Shown: one piece after another, positions 1 to 21,912 of the stretch
How positions within the stretch are numbered: position 1 is the stretch's first letter
Layout: every line of letters starts with the position of its first letter
Source of the DNA: Gadus chalcogrammus
Taxonomy: Eukaryota > Chordata > Actinopteri > Gadiformes > Gadidae
Length of the DNA: 64,000 nucleotides
Direction of reading: 5' to 3'
Assembly (NCBI RefSeq): GCF_026213295.1
Contig: NC_079414.1
Location: forward strand, 21,847,813 to 21,911,812
Made by a program: the position numbers and the translations under genes
Notes under the pieces: model-generated
The model's database searches: none
Told to the model about the DNA's origin: nothing
What the model saw: the letters and a program-made list of their open reading frames with translations, nothing else

Positions 1-59
1 TCTTTACTCCTAGTTTTTGTTATTTTGTTAGTTTTAATTAAGGATACAACCTTGTTGTG

Positions 60-155
60 TGTCTGAGTGCGTATATGTGTGTGTGAGTATGTGTGGGTGT
101 GACTGCGTATTTGTGTGTGTGTCTGTGTACACATGTTTACATGTGTGTGCTTGTA

Positions 156-226
<71 letters not shown>

Positions 227-337
227 TTGTATTCACATGTGTGTGTGTGTTTGTTTTTATGTGTGTGCGTGGGTGTATGTGTGGGTGTGTGTCTGTCTGT
301 GTGGGCAAGCGCATGTGTGTGTGTGTGTGTGTTCATA

Positions 338-430
<93 letters not shown>
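60..430. repeat. Compound (GT)n microsatellite
   Basis: Interrupted GT tracts with pure blocks at about 157-219 and 342-429. On the sense strand of the CD5-like gene this is (CA)n and begins a few bases after the donor of its transmembrane exon. Confidence 0.95.
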
Positions 431-431
<1 letters not shown>

Positions 432-434
432 TAC

Positions 435-1426
435 TACGGTTGTGGATCGCTCGAAGGCTGCTGGGGAAGCTCTTTCCGAGCAGGACCAGTAGACCCAGTA
501 GAAGAAGAACACAGAGGATCCCAGTAGCCACCTTGTAGCTCCTTAGCTCGGCCCATCTCGGATCTGCTGGGGATACTGGTGGTGGGGGGGTGGGGGGGTT
601 GTCATCCTCTGAGATCACACGATAGATAACACACACACACACATCTGTCCGTCTGTGTGTGATCCTCTTACCTTTACAGGTGACCCTCAGAGTGGGACAG
701 GTGATGTTCTTTCCTTGGTGCCAGTTGGGGTCCCCCTCACAGCCCTGCACGCTCCTGCACACCCCGGACAGCCCCCCCTGGAAGCTCCCCAGAAGCCCCT
801 GCTGCTGCAGGCACCTGGAGGGGCCGAGGCCCGGGCGCATCAGCAGGACCTCCCCCTCACAGGATTGGTCCGTCCAGTTGAAGGTCAGCAGTCCGGGCAT
901 AGGCGGAAGGGGCGGGCCCTCCTGCCCCCTCCGCCCCTCTGCGGTCAGCAGTCCGGGCACAGTTGGAGGGGGCGGGGCCTCCGTCCCGGCGGGACTGCTG
1001 TCCGAGGGTTCTGATTGGTTCAGCTTGGACGGTGTAGTGCCAGTGCAGCCTTGGTTGGACAGACAGACAGACAGATAGATTGACAGACCGATTAACAGAC
1101 TGACAGACGGATAAACAAACAGACAGACAGACGGAGAAACGGGCAGATTTTTGGGAGGTTCTCGATCTCAAAAACCTGTAATTAGAGGATCTCCATTGAC
1201 GTAAAGATCTTAAAGGAGCTCTAGTTTCCAGAATATTCCAGAAAGTTGACCGAAAACTAGTTTCTGACCAGGAACCACAAACTGCTATTCAGCCTAATTC
1301 CCCCAGTTAAGCTGCAGTAGGGTGGCTCATCATAGTATTATCATATTCTTAGTATCGTTGTGAATCATTAAGCTTACCACAAGGCAGCAGGCAGAGGAAG
1401 ACAGCTGAAATAATCCTCACATCCAT
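435..1426 (-). CDS. CD5-like scavenger-receptor (SRCR) membrane protein, partial (5' three coding exons)
   Basis: Three exons with matching phase-1 junctions: 1378-1426 (start ATG at 1426-1424; signal peptide MDVRIISAVFLCLLPCG), 672-1049 and 435-608. The second exon encodes a Ser/Pro-rich stretch and then a six-cysteine domain running from SCEGEVLL through GVCRSVQGC to NITCPTLRVTC, which resembles a divergent SRCR domain of the CD5/CD6 type. The third encodes a Pro-rich stalk and a transmembrane helix (VATGILCVLLLLGLLVLLG) followed by a basic start of a cytoplasmic tail; its donor (GTAAGC) runs straight into a (CA)n tract on the sense strand. The cytoplasmic exons lie beyond the left edge. 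CD5 in mammals is an inhibitory co-receptor of T and B1 cells. The neighbour vps37c is also CD5's neighbour in human, which supports the call. Only one SRCR domain is seen where mammalian CD5 has three. It could instead be CD6-like. The acceptor of exon 2 is the least certain boundary. Confidence 0.6.
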
Positions 1427-2850
1427 CAGAGAACGAGAAGCAGGGTCACAGACGTGAAGAAAAGCTCCTGGAACAAGGACCTCTGGACCTCTCTCTCTCT
1501 CTCTCTACCTCCCTCCCCTTCCTATCTGTCTGTCTTTACCTCTCTCTCCTCCTCCACTCACTCTCTGTCTCTACCTCTCACTCCCTCTCTCCTCCTCCTC
1601 TCTCTCTCTCGGCTCCTCTCTACCCCTCTCTCTCGCTCATGCTCTGCAGAAGTGCACATTTCCTCACATCAAAGGAGGGAACGAAGAGATGCGTGGGGAG
1701 AGACAGAGACTGTTCCTCCACCGCCTGCTTTGACTGATACCATGTTCAGACGTGTTGGTGACACTTTACAAGGGAACATGAAGGAACATTTGCTAATGCA
1801 GTAATAAGCGTTGTTATTTAGCTCTGGGTTAGGTCCTTAGCTTATCAAATAAGGTATCAATCAAAATATCGAATAATGCTTTAGTTAACATTAACACTAT
1901 TAGCAAATTATAAAATTAAATGAATGAAATGTTTGTTAATAATGACATTTGCATTTATTAATGTTAAATTAATGAACCCTTAATGTAAAGAGTTACCTGT
2001 GTTTTTGTTATCTTTTCTTGTTTAACATTTGCTGTTTAATTGCTCCAGCACATTTGTAGAACGTGAGACCTGATGTGATCGAGCACATGCATTTTTCCCC
2101 ATGCCAATAATGCCCCTTTGAGAGGTCTTATTTTTTATGTGCGCACGCACGCACACACACACACATACACCAGACACCACACACACACACACACCAGACA
2201 CCACAAACACGTCATATGTCATGTGTGTGAAGGTCAAGGTTCAGACCTGCTGTAAACAGAATCATCCTCAGCCTGATTACGATTGAATTAACTAAGAATG
2301 AATAACTAAATACCTGATAAAAACTTTCTTGATTAATGGAGCTGAATTATAACATAAGAGACTTCAGGCATTATTATCTTCTACATACTTCCTCATTCCT
2401 CAGTGGACTAAACATTTTATCTCATATTCCGAAGGATTATTCTACTACTATTCCGATTAGTACACTACTGCATGTGATCAACAGACATCCACACCAGCAT
2501 CCTCAGATCAACTTCAGTCTTTTAATTTCCCTTCACCCTACAGCCATCACCATGGAAACAAGAACCCCAACCCCGTGGAAAGACAAGCTCCTCCCTCACA
2601 CACTCACCACCCTGTGACGGCTGACCCCCAGAAATCAGCTGAGGCCGTCTCTCTGCCTTCCGGCGAGGAGACTGGACAGGAGAGGGTGGCAAAAAGGGGG
2701 CAGATTACCAGCCACGTGAGGGCGGGACTACGGCAGGGTCTTGTCTGGGATGAGGACCCCATGGGGAATACATTTGAAGCTTGTGAGCCATCAGGCTGAA
2801 AGGTCCACTTTTATTCAACTTTTCATTATTTTTAAATATCCTTGTCCGGC
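1050..2850. other. Intron and intergenic DNA upstream of the CD5-like gene
   Basis: Apart from the signal-peptide exon (1378-1426), I see a degenerate ACAG/GACA tetranucleotide run at 1060-1135, a (CT)-rich stretch at 1490-1635, and a short CA cluster at 2140-2205. No further coding exon is recognised. The open frames here have no family features. Confidence 0.5.
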
Positions 2851-2865
2851 AGCCGTGATGCAGAC

Positions 2866-3090
2866 CCCTGTCCAGGTGTGGGAGATACCAGTCCAGGTGT
2901 GGGAGATACCAGTCCAGGTGTGGGACATACCTGTCCAGGTGTGGGAGATACTAGTCCAGGTGTTGTAGATATCTGCCCAGGTGTGCGAGATACCTGTCCA
3001 GATGTTGTAGAGAAACCTGTCCAGGTGTTATGTATATATATACACACACCTGTCCAGGTGTGATTCGGATACCTGTCCAGATGTAGAGAT
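2866..3090. repeat. 21-bp minisatellite, unit built on CCTGTCCAGGTGTGGGAGATA
   Basis: About nine imperfect 21-bp units, each with the core TGTCCAGGTGT. The same core recurs in the array at 3411-3675, so both probably derive from one ancestral repeat. Confidence 0.9.
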
Positions 3091-3410
3091 ACCTGTCCGG
3101 GGCCATGTTTGAGTTGATTAACTTGTACCCGATACAGCACAACAAATGATGCTTTACCATTTTGTAGTGTTCATTTTAGTGTAAAAATCAGTTTCCCTAT
3201 ATAGTGCACCGATTAATACCCATAATGCACCTTCAAATAAATATAATTTCCACACCCTTGACACTGAGATCCAACGCACACGGCTTGTTTAAGCGACAAA
3301 TTGACACCAGAGGGGTGGATTTCGAGCCCATGATAACTGTCCTAATTCCCTAGTGTACTATAACGTGTAGGGTATATAGGGATTGTGGGTCAAGTGAGCC
3401 AATTCGAAGA

Positions 3411-3675
3411 GTGCAGATATCTGTCCAGGTGTTCTCAGGACACCTGTCCAGGTATTATTCAGACCCCTGTCCAGGTGTTATTCAGACACCCGTCCAGGTG
3501 TTATTCAGACACCCGTCCAGGTGTAACGCAGACACCTGTCCAGGTGTAATCCAGACCCCATTCCAGGTGTTATTCAGACACCTGTCCAGGTGTAACGCAG
3601 ACACCTGTCCAGGTGTAACGCAGACACCTGTCCAGGTGTTATTCAGACACCTGTCCAGGTGTTATTCAGATACCT
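3411..3675. repeat. 22-23-bp minisatellite with core CAGACACCTGTCCAGGTGT
   Basis: About eleven tandem units alternating TTATT and AACG linkers between cores. It shares the TGTCCAGGTG core with the array 330 bp upstream. Confidence 0.9.
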
Positions 3676-5192
3676 GGAGTATTATTATTAATCGTTCAGA
3701 GCTTGACAAAAAAAACCTCAATCAGAACCCGTCAGCTCCAGTTCCACACGACCCTCCTGGACTAGTCACTCCACTGTTCTCAGACCAGCTATACGGCCAG
3801 CTATAGGCAGGGTCTACTTCAACAAATCAGCTCAAATCTAGTGGAGCACATGTCATGTCCAAAGAAATCAGTACGTTAAAATCATTCCCTGTAATGTTCA
3901 ACATTATTTTAATATATTCAGACAACTGGAGAAGAAACTGTAGTGTCGTGGAGGGGTGGGGGGGAGGTGCCGAGGCAAGACGCTCTGCTGTTTCCCATTG
4001 GCTCCCAGGGGTGCTATGTGACGGCACTGGGCACCGGAACCAATGAGAAAGAGCCATTACACCAAGCAGTTTACGGTGTGTTTAGTGTAGGTAACTCTAT
4101 GAACACTCAGAACTAGAGGGGAATTGGTGAAGCGATTCTAAAGTAGCTTGGATTATCCTCTCATTTCTACGTGTCAACAGTGCAAGGCAGTACTTCCATC
4201 AGTCCCCTACAGCCGGCAGCTGAAGACCCCACCTCCGAGACACTGGGGCGGCCAGATGTGGTGCTGAAGAACCGGCCCTCTGAGGTGTTGATCACACATC
4301 CCTTCAGGATCACAGCAGGCGGTTCTTATCTTCCCCCTCGATCAACAAAATCCATCTTGGATTTGAATCAGCTCACCACGTTACAATTCTCATCGCAGAC
4401 CAATCTACTGTCAGGAAATCAAAACATCTCTCTTCTGAGATTCATTGTCCAGAGTTCTGGATACAGGAGGATACAGAAGGCGCAAGGGGGAGGGGACATG
4501 GGGGGGGAGGAGGGAGAGGAGACGAGGGGAGGAGGAGGGAGGTGAAAAGGGGGAGAAGAGAGGAGACAAAAGGTAGAAGGAGAGAGAGGAGACAAGGGAG
4601 GGGGAGAGAGAGGAGACAAGGGAGGAGGAGCGATAGCAGGGAAAGGGAGAGAGCACCAAAGATAGGATAGGTGTGTGTTTGGGAGAGAATGCATTATGTA
4701 TTATGAATGATTATCTACTTGTGTAGGAATTAAGTAGAAAGTCTGATTAATTCTAATGACTTAGTCGTACAGTCATAAACATTTCACGATGTCGGATCAG
4801 GTGCCCTGGAACCCTGAGAAGATTCAGATTTCGACCAATGGGATCTGGCCCCTCTGGGTGAGGTCGTCCACAGACGTGAGGTCATGCGACGGTGTCGGCC
4901 GGTCCAGCAGTACGGGAGCCCCGCCTCTCCGTGTGCTGAGCTCCATGCTGACCCAATCACAGTACAGTAAGCAGTGCTTCAGGAAGCGCTTGAACGGAAA
5001 GTGAGGCTGGGATCTCTAGCCGTGGTTCAACCCAAGAGTGGGAGGGGCTCTGTGAGAGGGCGTGGTTACATGCTAAGAGGGCGGGGCTACACGGTAAGAG
5101 GGATGCTTGAAAGTTTGAAGATGTCTGAAATGCAATGAATGAATGACATAGAAACTCACAAACACAAGAGGACAACCTGAGACTAGTCGTGG

Positions 5193-5239
<47 letters not shown>

Positions 5240-5411
5240 AGAAAGAAAGAGAGAGTGAGAGAGCGAGCGAGAGAGATAGACAAACAGAGAGAGAGACAGA
5301 CAAGAGATTTAGTGCAACAACGGAAAGTGAGAGAGCCTCTCTAACCAGACAGGGGGAAGGGGAGAAAGGGTGGAGGGGGAGGGGGGGGGGGGAGCGAGAG
5401 GGGGAGCAGTC
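3676..5411. other. Intergenic DNA downstream of vps37c, including its probable 3' UTR
   Basis: No gene recognised. It holds a purine-rich GGGGA/GAGGA stretch at 4485-4650 and a (GA)n tract at 5193-5300. The part nearest 5411 should contain the vps37c 3' UTR (minus strand), but I found no convincing polyadenylation signal. Confidence 0.4.
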
Positions 5412-15925
<10,514 letters not shown>

Positions 15926-17598
15926 TTGATTTGCCAGGATGGCTATCAATCACCCAGGGACCAGGAAATGAAAGTTAAAAACAGTGACAATATGGGTTGT
16001 GGGATAAGACACCACGACATTATAGGACTTTATTCTACCATCAGCTGTGGTTCATTGTCTTTCATTAAACGGTCGAATCGCAAACCGCCCGGTAGACTGA
16101 TTGGGGAGCGTTTTGAGGATACAATGATTCAAATAAGACCTCAAACGGCCGCCGTTTAATATAAAATCCACAACTAGTTGGACAAAAAATTAAAATAAAT
16201 AGCATATTTAGTGATTTAAAAACTCTAACCGTGATTCCATTTGGAAACAGCTTATAGCTGACACGCTGCGGGCGTTAGGCGGCATTAGGCCATCACCCAC
16301 ACACACACTCCCACAGACACGTATCACAGTGGGATCACACCAGAAGTAAAATACTTACTAGGAATACTTACAAAGTAATACTTAAATACTTACACGATCT
16401 CAGCCAACCAAATAATGCGTGACCGCGACTAGTGGTGGCATCCACCACGTCCGCCCCAACAAACACCTGCGATCCGACAGTAAGCCGCACGGCTTCCTAT
16501 GCGGTCGACGTCCAGTGGCCGCCGGGCCAGACAGCTAGATGGTATTACAATATGTGGGAGGATACGTCTCTTGGCTGCTCTAGGGTTTCATGTAGACGAC
16601 GACAACAACAACAACAACAGTCGTTATGATGGCCAATGTCAGCGAGTCACCAGCGTCAACTTCCAGGGAAGCCCAGCGATTCAGCGATGAAAAAAAGGAT
16701 AAAATAGGTCATAAAAAACCGTGGGTTTAAGCCTCTCCGTTGCCGTCAGTCGTTTTCAAACGTAGCGTTGGTCCCACTGCTAACAGATAATACACGTACG
16801 GTCATTGGTGAAATAACACGTTATTAAAGCTGTAAACGAGTCGCTAAAAATAGGAAAGTTTCACTTCTGACTGACAGAGAACGCCGCCATCTCCGGAATG
16901 ACCCATCTCCGGCGTTCCGCGGGTTGTTTAGGCACACCATTATTATATGTTATTCGACACCGTGACCTCGCTTTGCGTGCACTAAATTATTTGACACATG
17001 TTGTAGAAGTGTCGAATATTTTTGTGTTGTGTGTCTTGATCTGACTCGTTCATTATAGCTCGAGTGTTTTCTTTGGTCTTGACCCCCCTGTTGGAACGTA
17101 ATGGTGGAGTCCAGCGCTCAGCTGATCGCGAGGGAAACCCCGACGCGACAGCATTATTCCGTCTGTCGGCGATGGCTTAATTTTCTCTCAACTGTACATT
17201 TATATTTGATTGATTATATACATTTGACTCTAGACAACGCTGTAGATCTACGTTATTTGTTGAACGTAGATATACAACGATGACTTTATTCTGTAAGGAG
17301 GGTTGAGATGGAAAGAATCTAAACATCCACACATGTTAACCCTTTTAAATACTTACTATGCCTACTTCTAATCGGAACTGTTATCCCTTGAAGCACTCTT
17401 GAGAGTAGGCCTACCAAATTTAACACAATAATGACATCCACGTACCCTAGCCCTGGACAGTACCACAACAACCAACATATCATAGTAGAAAAGGTTTTAT
17501 TTGCAACACAAATACAAAATGATAATATAAGAGAGCCTGATAATGATAATATAAGAGAAAAGAGCCTGGGGTATAACTAATGGCACACAATACGTGTA

Positions 17599-17600
<2 letters not shown>
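15926..17600. other. 5' flank of vps37c
   Basis: This should contain the vps37c promoter and 5' UTR (minus strand). A GC-richer zone at 16860-16920 with GCCGCCATCTCCGG resembles a YY1-type site near housekeeping promoters, but no TSS can be fixed. A CAA/ACG-rich spot lies at 16600-16620. Confidence 0.35.
17496..17501 (-). promoter_or_regulatory. Possible polyadenylation signal of the minus-strand MS4A-like gene
   Basis: AATAAA on the minus strand about 1 kb past the stop codon at 18506. The intervening DNA is all tandem repeat, so the assignment is tentative. Confidence 0.35.
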
Positions 17601-17601
<1 letters not shown>

Positions 17602-17688
<87 letters not shown>

Positions 17689-18352
17689 GGAGGCTCCAGA
17701 TTATATGTGTGTGTTAGGGTCCCCTTTTTGTTAATGTGTGTTTGTATATATGATAGTGGCCCCTGTATAGTGTGTGTGTGTGTGTGTGTGTGTTATGGGC
17801 CCCAATGTGTGTTAGGGGCAACTGTGTTAGTGTGTGTGTGTGTGTGTTAGGGGCCCCTGAGTGTGTGTGTGTGTGTTAGGGGCCCCTGAGTGTGTGTGTG
17901 TGTGTTAGGGGTCCCTGAGTGTGTGTGTGTTAGGGGCCCCTGAGTGCGTTTGTTAGGGGCCCCTGAGTGTATTTGTTAGGGGCCCCTGAGTGTGTGATAA
18001 ACTTCGCCTAGCTCAGTTACGGGTCGCATTTCCACCGCCGACAGTACCCTTATGGTAAGGCGGGGTTTAAGCCGGATGGCGATAGCCACGGCAGCTACGT
18101 AAGCATCGTGATGTCATATTAGCCCGACAGTGTATTTTAAGGGCCCCTGAGTGTGTGTGTTATGGGGAATTGAATGTTTGTGTGTGTGTATTAGGGGCCC
18201 CTGAATGTGTGTGTATTTTAGGAGCCCCTGAGTGTTTGTGTTAGGGGCCCCTGAGTGTGTGAGCATTTTAGGGGCCCCTTATTGTGTGTGTTAGGGGCCC
18301 CTGAATGTGTGTGTATTTTAGGAGCCCCTGATTGTGTGTGTTAGGGGGCATT

Positions 18353-18394
<42 letters not shown>

Positions 18395-18505
18395 TTTAAG
18401 GGCCCCTGAGTGTGTGTGTTATGGGGACCTGAATGTTTGTGTGCGTGTGTGTTAGGGGCCACCGCGTGTTAGTGTGTGTGTGTTAGGGGCCCCGGCGTGT
18501 GTTGG
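17602..18505. repeat. (GT)n tract followed by a GGGGCCCCTGAGTGTG minisatellite
   Basis: A GT tract (17602-17687) gives way to about 20 irregular units of TTAGGGGCCCCTGAGTGTGT with variable GT runs. The array reaches the stop codon of the minus-strand MS4A-like gene, and its last coding bases (AGGAGCCCCTAA) are themselves a repeat unit. Confidence 0.9.
17998..18132. mobile_element. Unclassified short repeat inserted in the minisatellite
   Basis: About 135 bp of non-repetitive sequence (AACTTCGCCTAGCTCAGTTA ... TATTAGCCCGACAGTG) interrupts the GGGGCCCCTGAG array. It looks like a common fish MITE-like repeat. No terminal inverted repeat could be established. Confidence 0.45.
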
Positions 18506-19266
18506 TTAGGGGCTCCTGAGTGCTCGTATGGAGGTGACAGTCAGCAGGCCGTGCAGCAGCAGGGCTCCCACGTTATAGCAGAGCAGCAGCGTCATCACAG
18601 TCCAGAACAACCCCTGCAGGGACAGGAAGTGACATCATCAACCCCGACCAGATCCAGTGTAGTTAGGCTAGGGTTAAAGTTCATCATCAACCCCGACCAG
18701 ATCCAGTGTAGTTAAGCTAGGGTTAAAGTTCTACCTACGGCATCCGCAAAGATCCAGCGGATCGGCATGCACGTACACTCCCAGGCCACTCTAACGTGTA
18801 GACGAGAGGCATTACAGCATCCCAATGTGTACAGGAACCAAATCCCAAATAAAATCGTGTCCCTCAATGGAGTATGCTCCATTGACAGTATGTCTACAAA
18901 GAGGAAGTGAATTTAACTGCTGAGAAGTGGTTGGTATTTCGCCACCTCCTTAAAAGACGCTCCCTAATCTTGTTGCCCGCTCTCCAAATCAAAACATTAC
19001 CGGACGTTACCTGCGCGACTGATCAGGGATCAGTTGACACAAACCTCTGCGGAAACGAGCGAAGCATTGCTAGCCTCTGGGAGTGCCGACAGAGAAATCT
19101 GATATCGTTGGACAACCATTTACTGAAATGTCTTTACGTCTATTGTTTTGTATATGAGATGTACTTTCTACTTTATTGTGCCAGATGGGAAATCAGGCAA
19201 ATGTATGGGCACACACATGCAAGCAAACACACATGCTCACACACACACACAAACCCAAGCATGAAT

Positions 19267-19312
<46 letters not shown>

Positions 19313-19366
19313 ACACACACACACGCGCACAAACGCGCACACACGCACACACATACACACACACAT

Positions 19367-19444
<78 letters not shown>

Positions 19445-21912
19445 TTCATAAACTGACCACAAGTCTTTCCTCGAGGCAGTCCACGGTTTGGCCGTAATAG
19501 AATGAATCTTTGGTATCTTCGACACAGTCCGGTTGCTTCACCGAACTCAGAGAGAAGCAGTAAAGACACACAGCCAACACTGCCCCCAGCAGGCAGGCTA
19601 CGTTACTGTAGGCACAGCTCTGGCGCTAGGGGGAGACGGAAAGAAACACTGGTTGCAGTGTACACTGGACCCAAGGGACTTCCTCCACTGATATGTCCAT
19701 GAATACAACATGTTGAGTAGCTTAAATGGAATGTGTGGTTTTATATCCCGATTTAAAAGATAGAATAGAGCTCTTGTCTATTCATAGAGAGCAGAGCTCT
19801 CAAGCTTTCGTAGAGAACAGAGATAATACACCACTCACCCCAACATTTCTTAACGTTTTTCAGACCGTGAAGCTTGACTGTGTGTATTTGTTTTCCCTAA
19901 ATTACTTGAAGTTAATAAACTTTAAGTTAAAGTTTATTAACTTTAACTTTAAATTAAAGTTAATAAACTTTAAGTTATTTAAAAGTCCTCTGTGCTTCAG
20001 AAGGTATCCTGCTCCTGTCATAGTGGATCCGCGCAAATTGAAATGCGCGGAAGCTAGGCTTGGAAGGTAGGATTTGGAGACCAAATCCGTTGTACTTCTG
20101 GTTAGACACTGCATTTCCTTCTCTCTGTATTTGATAATAATAATGATGATATATTTGAATTAGAGTTGTCAGTTAAACGCGTTATTAACGGCGTTAACGC
20201 AAACCAAATTTAACGGCGTTAAAAAAATTATCGCGCGATTAACGTAATTATTTTTTTTCTTTTTTTTTGGGCTCAAAACAAAGAAGCAGTAGCCTGACTG
20301 CTATGTTCAAATGACATTTGTTCAAAGAAGTCGTTTAATTGCACTATTGGCTCTTTTTTTGTATCGTCCTGTTTTGATCAGTATATGCCAATGTTGTTAT
20401 CAATAAAAAATCATTTGCACAAGGCAAGCCGATGCACTTCACCATGTTGATAAGAGAATTAAAATGAGAAGAATTATGGGACAAAAAAATCAAGGGATAT
20501 TTAGCATAGAAAAAGAATGTGCGATTAATCGCGATTAATCGTGAGTTAACTATGACATTAATGCGATTAATCACGATTAAATATTTTAATCGCTTGACAG
20601 CTCTAATTTGAATCTAATGTAATCAAATCTAATCCAAAATTGTGTCATACACCCGGCACAGTCAAAAGATATTATCACAGTGCATACACTCAAACAGTAG
20701 CTTTTAAATCTTAACACCTTCAATACTCCTTACCACGTATTTGCTGGAAGATCGGGCAGAGGCAATCGTAAGCGATCCTCCAATCACAAACTGCAAAACA
20801 AAGCGGCCAGGTTACAACCTACCTTTCCACACCTTTAATACACTACAATATTACTAATATACTATGTGTCTGAACTACCATACTAGTACTATATGTGTCT
20901 ATATTAGTACACAACCATACTAGTACTATACTATGTGTCTGAACTGGTACACTACCATACTAGCACTATGCGTCTATATTAGTACACTATCATACTAGTA
21001 CTATACTATGTGTCTATATTAGTACACTATCATACTAGTACTATACTATGTGTCTATATTAGTACAATATCATACTAGTACTATACTATGTGTCTATATT
21101 AGTACATTATCATACTAGTACTATACTATGTGTCTATATTAGTACAATATCATACTAGTACTATACTATGTGTCTATATTAGTACACTATCATACTAGTA
21201 CTATACTATGTGTCTATATTAGTACACTATCATACTAGTACTATACTATGTGTCTATATTAGTAAACAACCATACTATACTAATTGTCTGTACTGGTACA
21301 CTACCTTACTACTACTATACTATGTGTCTGTACTGGTATACTATCATACTACTACTATACCATGTGTCTTTACTGGTACACTACCATACTACTACTATAC
21401 CATGTGTCTGTACTGGTACACTACCATACTACTACTATACTGTGTGTCTAGCATACTACTACTATACTGTGTGTCTGTACTGCTACACTTCCATACTACT
21501 ACACTGTGTGTATGTACTGATACACTACTATACTACTACGATGTGTCTGTAATGGTACACCACCATACCACTACTATACTGTGTGTCTGTGCTGATATAA
21601 CCATATTACTACTATACCACCTACCAGAGTGCCAATGAACAGGGGGAGAATGAAGAGGGATTTGGGAAGACTGACGTCTAGGTAGTAGAGAGGACTGGAG
21701 AGCAGAAGCTGAGCGATCCCCAATAAGATAGCCACCACCTGGAGAGGCAGACAGGCAGACAGGTGAACAGGTGTTAGGATCACAGCATACTGTCGCTGTA
21801 CTGATCGGGACAAGGCTGGTGGGTTCATGGATCTTACGGCGGCGGCCTCCATGTCGAAGAGCGCCAGGACACGCCGAAGCCTGGGTTCAGACGCCGCTCC
21901 CTCTGAAAACAT
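18506..21912 (-). CDS. MS4A/CD20-like four-transmembrane protein (minus-strand copy)
   Basis: Five coding exons, all phase 0: 21838-21912, 21625-21738, 20734-20790, 19458-19625 and 18506-18613, total 173 residues. Hydrophobic helices fall at about residues 26-46 (VVAILLGIAQLLLSSPLYYL), 54-72 (ILPLFIGTL joined to FVIGGSLTIAS), 91-110 (VACLLGAVLAVCLYCFSL) and 139-165 (GLFWTVMTLLLCYNVGALLL). The order, the short 57-bp third exon with the GGSLTIAS motif, and the cysteine-bearing loop between helices 3 and 4 fit the MS4A (CD20) family. Family members are membrane proteins often linked to immune receptors and ion flux. The C-terminus ends two residues after IRALR, directly inside a minisatellite, so the tail is short. 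TMEM176, a relative, is an alternative, but linkage to vps37c and a CD5-like gene favours MS4A. Confidence 0.85.
19265..19442. repeat. (CA)n microsatellite adjoining an MS4A-like exon donor
   Basis: The plus strand is CA, so the transcript of the minus-strand MS4A-like gene carries (UG)n starting 15-20 nt after the donor of its fourth coding exon (19458). Confidence 0.95.
19915..19985. repeat. AT-rich self-complementary hairpin
   Basis: Alternating AAGTTAATAAACTTTAA and its inverse TTAAAGTTTATTAACTT fold back repeatedly over about 70 bp within an MS4A-like intron. Confidence 0.7.
20161..20605. mobile_element. hAT-type non-autonomous element, 445 bp
   Basis: Flanked by a perfect 8-bp duplication ATTTGAAT (20153-20160, 20606-20613). 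Termini are TAGAGTTGTCAGTTAAA and, inverted, TAGAGCTGTCAAGCGATTA. Internal GCGATTAATCGCGATTAATCG repeats are typical of a widespread vertebrate hAT MITE. It is intronic in the minus-strand MS4A-like gene. Confidence 0.93.
20850..21610. repeat. 40-bp minisatellite in an MS4A-like intron
   Basis: Unit CATACTAGTACTATACTATG followed by TGTCTATATTAGTACACTAT. Copies are well conserved at 20960-21260 and diverge rightward into shorter units of a TACTACTACTATACTGTGTG type. Confidence 0.95.

Noticed and set aside
115..538. Long Cys-Val or Thr-His open frames in GT/CA tracts (also at 6207-6665, 19173-19569, 32359-32763, 43430-43881, 50706-50999)
   Set aside because: They arise only because GTGTGT and CACACA have no stops in any frame; no start context or family features.
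18005..18030. tRNA A-box-like word CCTAGCTCAGTTACGG
   Set aside because: No acceptor stem, anticodon arm or B box follows at the right distance.
21210..21638. Tyr/Thr/Leu-rich plus-strand frames
   Set aside because: Products of the 40-bp minisatellite.
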